Assembly: GCA_023420435.1 (NCBI GenBank)
Contig: JAEZWE010000177.1
Span: 1 to 9,431, forward strand
DNA from: Bacteroidota bacterium
GTDB lineage: Bacteria > Bacteroidota > Bacteroidia > Flavobacteriales > Weeksellaceae
Direction: 5' to 3'
Length of the DNA stretch: 9,431 nt
Of the stretch, positions 1 through 5,958 are shown in pieces. Made by a program: the position numbers and the translations under genes. The notes below the pieces were generated by a model, which was not told the origin of the DNA, ran no database searches, and saw only the letters and a program-made list of their open reading frames with translations. Position 1 is the stretch's first letter. Every line of letters starts with the position of its first letter.

Positions 1-646
1 GTTCAACATAGGGGAGAATTTCACTTTTATTGGTAAATCTTAAAACTTTTAGTTTATATTTTTCTTTTACAAGATCATTGAATTTTACCACTTTTTCAGG
101 CAAAGTTTCAGGAAAATTAATTTCAAATTCTACCCATTCTTTTTCTTTTACTAGTCCAAGTTTTTCTAAATGCTGCGGATAATATTCGAAATTATACAAA
201 CCAATCATCGTGGCAATTTTTTCAAAACCGAAAGTCAGCATTCCAGCCTTATCCAAATTAGTAAAACCCATTGGTCCTTCAATTTTCGGGTAGTTTTTTT
301 CTTTCGCGTAATCAATAGCGGTTTCAATTAAGGATTGGGAAACTTCTAAATCATCAATAAAATCCAGCCATCCAAACCTTACTTTTCTTATGCCGAGTTC
401 CTTTTCCTCTTTGTGGTTAATCATTACCGCAATTCTTCCAACCGTTTTTCCATTTTTTTGTGCGAGATATTGTTTCGCTTCCGAATATAAAAGCGCCGGA
501 TTTTCTTCTTTATTCCAAATATTTTTTTCATCATTAATTAATGGTGGTACATATTTGTCATTATTTTTATAAAGATCCATGGGAAACTTGATGAATTCCA
601 TCAAATCTTTGTCAGATTTTACTTCTTTTATAGAAATTTCGGCCAT
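1..646 (-). CDS. GNAT-like acyltransferase-family protein, partial (N-terminal 215 residues)
   Basis: Reading the minus strand from the ATG at 646 gives an uninterrupted 215-residue frame to the window edge, so the C-terminus is missing. The product begins MAEISIKEVKSDKDLMEF and contains FPMDLYKNNDKYVPPL (21-36), YLAQKNGKTVGRIAVMIN (60-77), FGWLDF (91-96) and EGPMGFTNLDKAGML (123-137). The ageing-looking beta-strand 'G-x-x-VGRIA' followed by a helix resembles the GNAT acetyl-CoA fold. Proteins of this type, usually about 370-390 residues, are common in Bacteroidota, where they are annotated variously as N-acetyltransferase, hypothetical protein or 'GTP cyclohydrolase'. Substrate and reaction are unknown to me. 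It is transcribed away from the YugP-type peptidase gene, and a consensus-like promoter sits just upstream at 664-692. I am confident it is a real gene; the functional class is inferred from fold-like patterns only. Confidence -1.
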   Translation of the reverse strand, partial: MAEISIKEVKSDKDLMEFIKFPMDLYKNNDKYVPPLINDEKNIWNKEENPALLYSEAKQYLAQKNGKTVGRIAVMINHKEEKELGIRKVRFGWLDFIDDLEVSQSLIETAIDYAKEKNYPKIEGPMGFTNLDKAGMLTFGFEKIATMIGLYNFEYYPQHLEKLGLVKEKEWVEFEINFPETLPEKVVKFNDLVKEKYKLKVLRFTNKSEILPYVE

Positions 647-663
647 ATTTTAATATTGAAGAG

Positions 664-692
664 CAAAGATAATTTTAAAAAGAATAAACCAA
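664..692 (-). promoter_or_regulatory. Bacteroidota-type promoter for the GNAT-like gene
   Basis: On the minus strand there is a TTG (complement of CAA at 690-692), an 18-base spacer, and TATCTTTG (complement of 664-671). This matches the Flavobacterium/Bacteroides housekeeping consensus TTG-N(17-23)-TAnnTTTG exactly. The -7 element ends 17 bases before the ATG at 646, which implies a leader of only about 10 bases. The assignment rests on pattern only. Confidence 0.6.
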
Positions 693-754
693 AACTTTGG
701 CATACTTTTTCCATCAAAATTGAAAATTTTAAAAAGATAAAAAAAAATATAAAT

Positions 755-1444
755 ATGGGAACTTATTACTTAATTCTTGGTGCCATTTTTCTGATTAGTA
801 TGTTGGTTCAGAACAGGCTTAGATCCAAGTTTGCACATTATTCTAAAGTTGGTTTGCGAAACGGACTTTCGGGAAAGGAAATTGCAGAAAAAATGTTGTA
901 CGATAACGGAATTCATGATGTGCAGGTGCTTTCTGTTCCGGGACAACTTACAGATCATTACAATCCTGCAAATAAAACCATCAATCTTTCAGAAGAAGTA
1001 TATATGCAGCGAAATGCAGCAGCAGCAGCAGTTGCAGCCCATGAAACTGGACATGCGGTTCAACATGCTGTTGGTTATTCGATGTTAAAATTTAGATCTT
1101 CCATGGTTCCTGTAGTCAATTTTTCATCAAAATTGCTGCAATTTGTTTTAATGGCGGGAATTGTGGTTATGGCTATGAGCGGTAATAAAACGGTTTTACT
1201 AATTGGAGTTATTTTATTTGCGATTACAACCCTTTTTGCTTTTGTTACTTTACCCGTAGAATATGATGCAAGTAACAGAGCATTAAAGTGGTTGAAAACT
1301 ACTGGTACCGTAACTTCTGAAGAATATGTTGGCGCTGAAGATTCTTTGAAATGGGCAGCAAGAACTTATGTTGTTGCAGCGTTAGGTTCATTAGCACAGC
1401 TCATCTATTTCGCTTCTTTATTAATGGGTGGAAGAAGAGATTAA
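755..1444 (+). CDS. YugP-family membrane-bound zinc metallopeptidase
   Basis: This 229-residue protein matches the YugP family (Pfam Zn_peptidase_2), typically about 225 residues. The metallopeptidase motif HETGH lies at residues 96-100, with E169 in PVEYDAS as the probable third zinc ligand. Hydrophobic segments lie at about 3-18, 126-142, 146-165 and 204-224, so it is an integral membrane protein. Its substrates are not known. The open frame extends upstream to a TTG at 656, but the added 33 residues are Lys-rich and unlike the family. The family start MGTYYLILGAIFL matches the ATG at 755, so I chose that. The gene ends in a TAA sharing TTAA with the convergent yigZ stop, and an intrinsic terminator follows at 1474-1508 inside yigZ. 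I found no convincing promoter in the 108 bases upstream. Family membership is secure; the biological role is unknown. Confidence 0.9.
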   Translation: MGTYYLILGAIFLISMLVQNRLRSKFAHYSKVGLRNGLSGKEIAEKMLYDNGIHDVQVLSVPGQLTDHYNPANKTINLSEEVYMQRNAAAAAVAAHETGHAVQHAVGYSMLKFRSSMVPVVNFSSKLLQFVLMAGIVVMAMSGNKTVLLIGVILFAITTLFAFVTLPVEYDASNRALKWLKTTGTVTSEEYVGAEDSLKWAARTYVVAALGSLAQLIYFASLLMGGRRD

Positions 1445-2049
1445 ATTTCTAAAAATTTAAAAGATATATTTTGCATCTCGGACAATTGTTCCGAGATGTT
1501 TTCTTTTTGTGAAGTTTTTATTAAAGCGGTAATTTCACAATTTTCTGAAGCATTAAATTCTTGAATTTTTCCATCAAATTTATTTAGAAGCGTGAAAATC
1601 ACATTTTGTTGATTAAAGGGAAATTCAATAGAAATAATAGTTTCAAGCTCACGAATCAGGATTTCAGATTCTTCCAGCGTCAATTTTGCAGATTCTTTAT
1701 ATGCTTTCACTAAACCGGAAACTCCTAATTTTGTACCACCGTAATATCGAACAACGATTAATAAAATATTGGTTAAATCATTTGCTAAAAGCTGGTTGTA
1801 GATGGGTAAACCTGCACTTCCGGAAGGTTCGCCATCGTCATTTGCTCGATAATTTTCACCATTTAATCCTAAACGAAAGGCGTAACAATGATGCGTTGCT
1901 TTTGGATGTTCTTCACGAATTTTTTCTAAATTTTTCTTTAAATCCGTTTCTGAATTTATGGGAAAAGCAAACCCAATGAATTTACTTCCTTTTTCTTTTA
2001 AAAGGATATTTTCAACAGGTTTTTTTATGGTGGAAAATTCAAATTTCAT
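1441..2049 (-). CDS. yigZ: IMPACT/YigZ family protein
   Basis: This 202-residue protein carries the hallmark block of the YigZ/IMPACT (UPF0029) family: YRANDDGEPSGSAGLP at 67-82 and VVRYYGGTKLGVSGLVKAY at 99-117. The IMPACT N-terminal domain covers about 1-125 and a ferredoxin-like DUF1949-type C-terminal domain about 130-195. The length is normal for the bacterial family (about 200-215). Eukaryotic IMPACT modulates GCN2 signalling; the bacterial role is not firmly established. The ATG at 2049 lies within the last codons of ribD, so the genes overlap by 11 bases in different frames, which suggests co-transcription and translational coupling. The stop codon overlaps the stop of the convergent YugP-type gene through a shared TTAA. 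Its 3' end also encodes, on the other strand, that gene's terminator. Confidence 0.93.
   Translation of the reverse strand: MKFEFSTIKKPVENILLKEKGSKFIGFAFPINSETDLKKNLEKIREEHPKATHHCYAFRLGLNGENYRANDDGEPSGSAGLPIYNQLLANDLTNILLIVVRYYGGTKLGVSGLVKAYKESAKLTLEESEILIRELETIISIEFPFNQQNVIFTLLNKFDGKIQEFNASENCEITALIKTSQKENISEQLSEMQNISFKFLEI
1474..1508 (+). terminator. Intrinsic terminator of the YugP-type gene, embedded in yigZ coding sequence
   Basis: A perfect 9-bp stem, CATCTCGGA (1474-1482) with TCCGAGATG (1490-1498), encloses the loop CAATTGT. It is followed on the plus strand by TTTTCTTTTT (1499-1508). It starts 30 bases after the peptidase stop codon and lies within the last codons of the convergent yigZ. 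On the minus strand no T-run follows the stem, so it should act only on plus-strand transcripts. Confidence 0.8.
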
Positions 2050-3067
2050 TTTTTCTGTAGAAATGGATTTTATTATCTCTGAAAGTTTGAATTTTGGTAG
2101 GATTCAGCAATACTTTTGGTGATTTTGTTCCGTTTTCTAAAGTAAGATTTTCATTTTTGATGATAATAATTTCATCCCATAAATCAGCTTCCATGAATTT
2201 TTGCAAAGTGAAACATCCACCTTCAATAAGAACCGATTGGATTTGTTCTTCGTAAAGTTTTTCCATTAAATCATTTAAGAAATTTTCTTTTTCAACTTTA
2301 ATGAATTTCAAATTTTCTTTTTCAAAATTCTTTTTCGAATTAATAATGATTGTCTTTGCTTCACTGTTGAAAATTTTAAAATTTTCGGGAACTTTAAGGT
2401 CAAAATCAATTAGAATTCTTACCGGATTTCTACCAGCAATTTCTCTTGTCGTTAAACTTGGGTTATCGTTAAGCGCAGTTTGTGTTCCGATTAAAATTGC
2501 GTGTTCTTTGCTTCTTAAATGATGAACGAACTGTTTTGTTAAAGAATTTCCGATTTGTATAGGTTGGAAATTTTTATCGATAAAACCATCGTTGCTTTCT
2601 GCCCATTTTAAAATAAGGTAAGGTCTTTTCTTTTCATGAAAAGTAAAAAATCTTTTGTTTAAATGCCTGCAATTTTTTTCTAAAAATCCTGAAACAACAT
2701 CAATCCCAGCGTTTTCCAAAATTATTTTTCCTTTCCCATTTACTTTTTCATGGGTGTCCATGGAACCAATGATTACTTTTTTAAAGCCAATTTCTGCAAT
2801 TTTGTTGGCACAAGGTGGTGTTTTTCCAAAATGGGAACAAGGTTCTAAGGAAACATAAATGGTGGAATCGGGGAGAAGTTCTTTGTTTTTTACAGAATTT
2901 ATCGCATTGATTTCTGCGTGAGGTTGTCCTGCTTGTTGATGATATCCTTCTCCAATAATTTTTTCGTTATGTACAATAACGCTTCCTACCAAAGGATTTG
3001 GGTAGGTTTTTCCTTCTGCTTTTTCGGCGAGTTCGATACAACGCTGGAGATATAGTTCGTGATACAC
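2039..3067 (-). CDS. ribD: Bifunctional riboflavin biosynthesis deaminase/reductase RibD
   Basis: RibD carries out two consecutive cytosolic steps of riboflavin synthesis: deamination of 2,5-diamino-6-ribosylamino-4(3H)-pyrimidinone 5'-phosphate, then NADPH-dependent reduction of the ribosyl side chain. The deaminase domain (about 1-145) shows TYPNPLVGSVIV (21-32), the zinc site HAE at 50-52 with H50 as ligand and E52 as proton shuttle, and PCSHFGKTPPC at 76-86 supplying C77 and C86. The reductase domain (about 146-342) shows LKWAESNDG (153-161), LNDNPSLTTR (199-208) and EGG (282-284). The length of 342 is slightly under the usual 360-370. The start is GTG at 3067, giving MYHELYLQRC; no ATG lies in frame nearby and the family begins here, so GTG is likely real. 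The gene overlaps yigZ by 11 bases. No FMN riboswitch is visible in the 67 bases upstream. Confidence 0.95.
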   Translation of the reverse strand: MYHELYLQRCIELAEKAEGKTYPNPLVGSVIVHNEKIIGEGYHQQAGQPHAEINAINSVKNKELLPDSTIYVSLEPCSHFGKTPPCANKIAEIGFKKVIIGSMDTHEKVNGKGKIILENAGIDVVSGFLEKNCRHLNKRFFTFHEKKRPYLILKWAESNDGFIDKNFQPIQIGNSLTKQFVHHLRSKEHAILIGTQTALNDNPSLTTREIAGRNPVRILIDFDLKVPENFKIFNSEAKTIIINSKKNFEKENLKFIKVEKENFLNDLMEKLYEEQIQSVLIEGGCFTLQKFMEADLWDEIIIIKNENLTLENGTKSPKVLLNPTKIQTFRDNKIHFYRKNEI

Positions 3068-3088
3068 TTCGGAATTTTTTGTAAAAGC

Positions 3089-3112
3089 AAAGACGCGGAA
3101 TTGCGCGTCTTT
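3089..3112 (-). terminator. Hairpin between the DUF349 gene and ribD, probable terminator
   Basis: A perfect 9-bp stem is formed by AAAGACGCG (3089-3097) and CGCGTCTTT (3104-3112). The six-base loop GAATTG makes the whole unit almost a 24-base palindrome centred on AATT. On the minus strand the stem ends in TTT and is followed by GCTTTT, a weak T-run. It lies 22 bases after the DUF349 stop and 22 bases before the ribD start. It probably ends or attenuates the upstream transcript, and so could tune ribD read-through. Confidence 0.55.
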
Positions 3113-3134
3113 ACCATTTTATATTTTCGTGAAA

Positions 3135-5087
3135 TTATTCTCCGGAAATAATGCTGTGAAGATTTTGCTTCATATTTTCCAGATGCATTTTTTTCTCGTC
3201 AATTTTATTAAAAGTATCTTTTAGCAGAGGATTTTCTCTTGAAGGATTGCTGAAAAATCCAAGATTGTTCTCTAATGTGGTGATTTCAGCTTCTAAGTCG
3301 GCGATTTGATTTTTTATTTTTCTGGCTTTATCGGTCAGTTGATTTCCGGAAAGGTTTTCTTCTTTCAGCTCAAACTCATTCATTTTATTGATTTTCAGCT
3401 TTTCACGCAATGTTTTGTTGAACTCGGTATTGATGTTCATTTTATCGCGTGGTACTTTTCCAATGGCATTCCATGAATTTTTAATGTTTTCAATTTTTTC
3501 AACGCTACCTTCTTCATCACCAATGGTTTTCAGCTCTTCTAAAAGGTCTTTTTTCAGTTTGAAATTTTCTTTCCAGTTATCACCTGTAGCAGCATTTTTG
3601 CTTCGGTAATTATTGAAAAAGTTGTTGCAGGCTTCACGGAAATCTTCCCAAATTTTATTGGTCATACTTCTGGGAACATGCCCAATGTTTTTCCATTCTT
3701 CCTGAAGTTTTTTGAAAAGTGGAACGGTGGTTTCCCAATCTTCACTGTTCATATTGTCTTGCGCAGTTTGGATGAGTTTCATTTTATCATCCAAATTTTT
3801 CTGTTGTGTGTTTTTTAAGCTTTTATAAAATTCGTTTTTAGAATTGTTGAATGAACGTAAATGCGTTTTGAAATCTGTCCAATTTTGATTGGATATTTTT
3901 CTTGGAACACTTCCTGTTTTTAGAAATTCATTTCGTAAGTCTTCCACTTTTTTGATGGCATTTTGCCAATAATTATGGTTGGCATTTTCCGGAGAAGTGA
4001 GTTTTTTAATTTCTTCAATAATGCTGTTCTTTTTTTCGAGATTGGCATTTTGTTCGGCATCAATTTGTGCGGAAAGTTCGGTTTTCCTTTCGTGGATTTT
4101 ATTGGAAATTTCTCGAAATTCCTCCCAGGTTTTTTCACGGAATTCTTCAGCAACAGGTTCTGCTTCTTCTTTCCAAAGCTTATGCAAATATTGAAGTTCA
4201 TTTAACGCTTTTTGAACGGAAGGTTCATTTTCCAGTTCTTTCGCTCTCTCAATAATATGTTGTCTTTTTTCAAGATTATGGGCAAATTCCTGCTCCATAT
4301 ATTCTTTGTTCATGTCCAACATCGCATAAAACTGATTCAAATGATGAAAATAATTATTGTTCAGTAATTTAAATTCAGATTTTGCTACTTGTCCTGCATT
4401 TTGCCATTCCTCTTTTATTTCGCGTATCGCTTTGAAAAGATTGGTTCCTGCTTCAGTATTGGTATAGAGGTGTTTTAATTTCTCTATAATGTTTTGTCTG
4501 TTTTCGAGATTTTGGTGTTGCTCTTCTTCTTGTTTTTTGTGGAATTCATCATTTTTTTCACGAAAAATAGAATTTAAACCGGATAAACGAGATTGTAAAG
4601 GATGTTCCCAATGGATGTTATCTTCGGAATTTCCTGAAGCCTCGATTTCATGTTTTTTGTCTTCCGTTTCATCATGAATGAGGTGGTTTGCCTGATCTCG
4701 GTATTGGTTGAATTTTCGGAATTGTGAACCTGCATTATCGCTGTTCACGATTTTTTCCATTTCATTCAAGATCTGTGCTAATGACAATTTTGAAATTTCT
4801 TCTGCTTCAGAATGATCGTGGTCTTCTTCATGATCCGTTTCTGAAAGGTTTTCGGAATGCTCTTTTTCTTCAGAAGTTTTTAAAGAGTTTGGATCATCAG
4901 TGTTTTCAGTATTTTGTGGAGTTACAGAAGTCGTTTCTTCCACTTCATCAATTTTTGATGTTGCTTTTTCTTCCACTAGAGAAGCTGAAATTTGGGAATT
5001 TTGATCATTGCTTTGTTCCGCAGAATGTAAGGATTCTTCAGAAGGTTTTAATTCTTCGTTTTCGGAGTTTGAATTTTCCGTTGTCAT
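3135..5087 (-). CDS. DUF349 repeat protein with acidic N-terminal tail
   Basis: A large, highly charged soluble protein with no signal peptide or membrane segment, 650 residues from the ATG at 5087. Residues about 1-100 are low complexity, rich in Glu, Ser, Asn and Gln, including an acidic His-containing stretch (HEEDHDHSEAEE, 86-97). Five diverged repeats of 60-80 residues follow, at about 194-255, 272-336, 350-422, 432-494 and 509-566. Each shows a charged helix, a W/F-containing helix near 'LxxEWKxxGxVPR', and a closing 'WxxFRxxxxxF'; the fourth is the best copy (LQEEWKNIGHVPR at 461-473). This is the DUF349 pattern. A coiled-coil-like tail (about 585-648) ends the protein. The open frame extends 9 codons further to a TTG at 5114, but MTTENSNSENEEL is the more natural start. 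Function is unknown; it follows aroE with an 82-base gap. Confidence 0.88.
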   Translation of the reverse strand: MTTENSNSENEELKPSEESLHSAEQSNDQNSQISASLVEEKATSKIDEVEETTSVTPQNTENTDDPNSLKTSEEKEHSENLSETDHEEDHDHSEAEEISKLSLAQILNEMEKIVNSDNAGSQFRKFNQYRDQANHLIHDETEDKKHEIEASGNSEDNIHWEHPLQSRLSGLNSIFREKNDEFHKKQEEEQHQNLENRQNIIEKLKHLYTNTEAGTNLFKAIREIKEEWQNAGQVAKSEFKLLNNNYFHHLNQFYAMLDMNKEYMEQEFAHNLEKRQHIIERAKELENEPSVQKALNELQYLHKLWKEEAEPVAEEFREKTWEEFREISNKIHERKTELSAQIDAEQNANLEKKNSIIEEIKKLTSPENANHNYWQNAIKKVEDLRNEFLKTGSVPRKISNQNWTDFKTHLRSFNNSKNEFYKSLKNTQQKNLDDKMKLIQTAQDNMNSEDWETTVPLFKKLQEEWKNIGHVPRSMTNKIWEDFREACNNFFNNYRSKNAATGDNWKENFKLKKDLLEELKTIGDEEGSVEKIENIKNSWNAIGKVPRDKMNINTEFNKTLREKLKINKMNEFELKEENLSGNQLTDKARKIKNQIADLEAEITTLENNLGFFSNPSRENPLLKDTFNKIDEKKMHLENMKQNLHSIISGE

Positions 5088-5150
5088 AGCCAATCTTTTT
5101 TTAGATAATTTCAATGTTTCTCAACAATTTCACAGCTGAAAAATCAGCAA

Positions 5151-5182
5151 TAAATATAGCGATTTTTAATTAACTGTTCCAA
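5151..5182 (-). promoter_or_regulatory. Possible promoter for the DUF349 gene
   Basis: On the minus strand a TTG (complement of 5180-5182, inside the last codons of aroE) is followed by a 21-base spacer and TATATTTA (complement of 5151-5158). Only the last base differs from TAnnTTTG. It would give a leader of roughly 57 bases to the ATG at 5087. In AT-rich DNA such matches occur by chance, so this is tentative. Confidence 0.35.
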
Positions 5183-5898
5183 ATTTGCCAAGATTTTTCT
5201 GCTTGTTGTTCCAGCATATAAAATCCATTGACCGTTTTGCTTCCTTTTTCCGCGGCATTTCTGATGAATTTGGATAAGCTTGGATTGTAAATTAAATCAA
5301 TGATTAAATGGTTTTTTCCTAAACCTTCAAAAGGGAAATTCACGCAATTTTCAACGTCAGGAAAAGTTCCTACAGGGGTACATTGAATGATAATTTCATG
5401 ATTTTTAACAATGTCCGACGTTAAATTATCAAAATTTAAGTCTGATTTTCTGAAAACCGTTACATAAGGAATTTGATGTTTTTCCAATACAAACTGTACT
5501 GCTTTTGCAGCACCACCATTTCCTAAGACTAAAGCTTTTTGTCCTTTTTTTACAGGATGAAGAAAAAGTGTTTTTTCAAATCCGAAAACATCGGTATTAT
5601 GACCGATTTTTTTTCCATTTTTAATGAAAATGCAATTTACAGCTCCTGTTTTTTCTGCTTCTTCACTAAGTTCATCTAAATAAGGCTGTACTTTTTGTTT
5701 ATAAGGAATGGTAATATTAAGACCTATTAAATCTTTATCTTTAAAAATTTCTTCGATTTCTGTAATTTCATCGATATCGTATAGATGGTACCTGAAATGA
5801 TCAAGCATTAGGTTTTTGAATTTATTTTCAAAATATTTTTTAGAAAAAGAGTAGGAAATATTTTTTCCTATAAGTCCTAATTTTACTTGTTTTTTCAT
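5170..5898 (-). CDS. aroE: Shikimate dehydrogenase
   Basis: AroE reduces 3-dehydroshikimate to shikimate with NADPH, the fourth step of chorismate and aromatic amino acid synthesis, in the cytosol. From the ATG at 5898 the protein is 242 residues, shorter than the usual 270-290. All key parts are present: substrate serines S17 and S19 in SYSFS, NITIPYK with catalytic K67, AVN with N88, HNTD with D103, the nucleotide-binding GNGGAAKA at 127-134, DLIYNP, and GFYMLEQQA with Q232. Two additional codons upstream lead to a TTG at 5904; the ATG is preferred. A terminator of the preceding gene lies 13-38 bases upstream, leaving little space for a separate promoter, so aroE may depend on read-through or on an unrecognised promoter within that gene. 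Family assignment is very secure. Confidence 0.95.
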   Translation of the reverse strand: MKKQVKLGLIGKNISYSFSKKYFENKFKNLMLDHFRYHLYDIDEITEIEEIFKDKDLIGLNITIPYKQKVQPYLDELSEEAEKTGAVNCIFIKNGKKIGHNTDVFGFEKTLFLHPVKKGQKALVLGNGGAAKAVQFVLEKHQIPYVTVFRKSDLNFDNLTSDIVKNHEIIIQCTPVGTFPDVENCVNFPFEGLGKNHLIIDLIYNPSLSKFIRNAAEKGSKTVNGFYMLEQQAEKSWQIWNS

Positions 5899-5910
5899 AT
5901 TCAAAAATAC

Positions 5911-5936
5911 AAAAAAGACCAGAGAATTTCTGGTCT
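5911..5936 (-). terminator. Intrinsic terminator of the endonuclease I gene
   Basis: On the minus strand an 8-bp stem, AGACCAGA with TCTGGTCT (arms at 5929-5936 and 5916-5923), encloses a five-base AATTC loop. It is followed by a run of Ts whose first base lies in the stem (complement of 5911-5916). It sits 22 bases past the endonuclease stop codon and 12 bases before the aroE ATG. The structure is a classical Rho-independent terminator. Confidence 0.8.
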
Positions 5937-5958
5937 ATTGTTTTTATTATTTGTAAAT

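Noticed and set aside
390..572. Small plus-strand open frame opposite the GNAT-like gene
   Set aside because: It lies fully antisense to a frame with clear protein-like composition and has no recognisable features, so it is a shadow.
1015..1040. CAG/GCAGCA repeat as a microsatellite
   Set aside because: The run encodes the alanine-rich stretch just before HETGH in the peptidase, a normal family feature; no expansion is indicated.
3068..3134. FMN riboswitch upstream of ribD
   Set aside because: The space is 67 bases, filled largely by a simple hairpin; the conserved multi-stem FMN aptamer, well over 100 bases long, cannot fit and none of its motifs is seen.
3388..5089. Several plus-strand open frames opposite the DUF349 gene
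   Set aside because: They are Phe/Leu/Ser-rich reflections of a Lys/Glu/Asn-rich coding sequence, overlap one another in different frames, and show no start signal or family match.
5135..5148. Hairpin GCTGA-AAAA-TCAGC as a terminator after aroE
   Set aside because: The stem is only 5 bp and no T-run follows on the minus strand.
5902..5909. Perfect TAnnTTTG element as a stand-alone aroE promoter
   Set aside because: No TTG lies 17-23 bases upstream and it ends 3 bases before the ATG; kept only as part of a finding, not as a feature.
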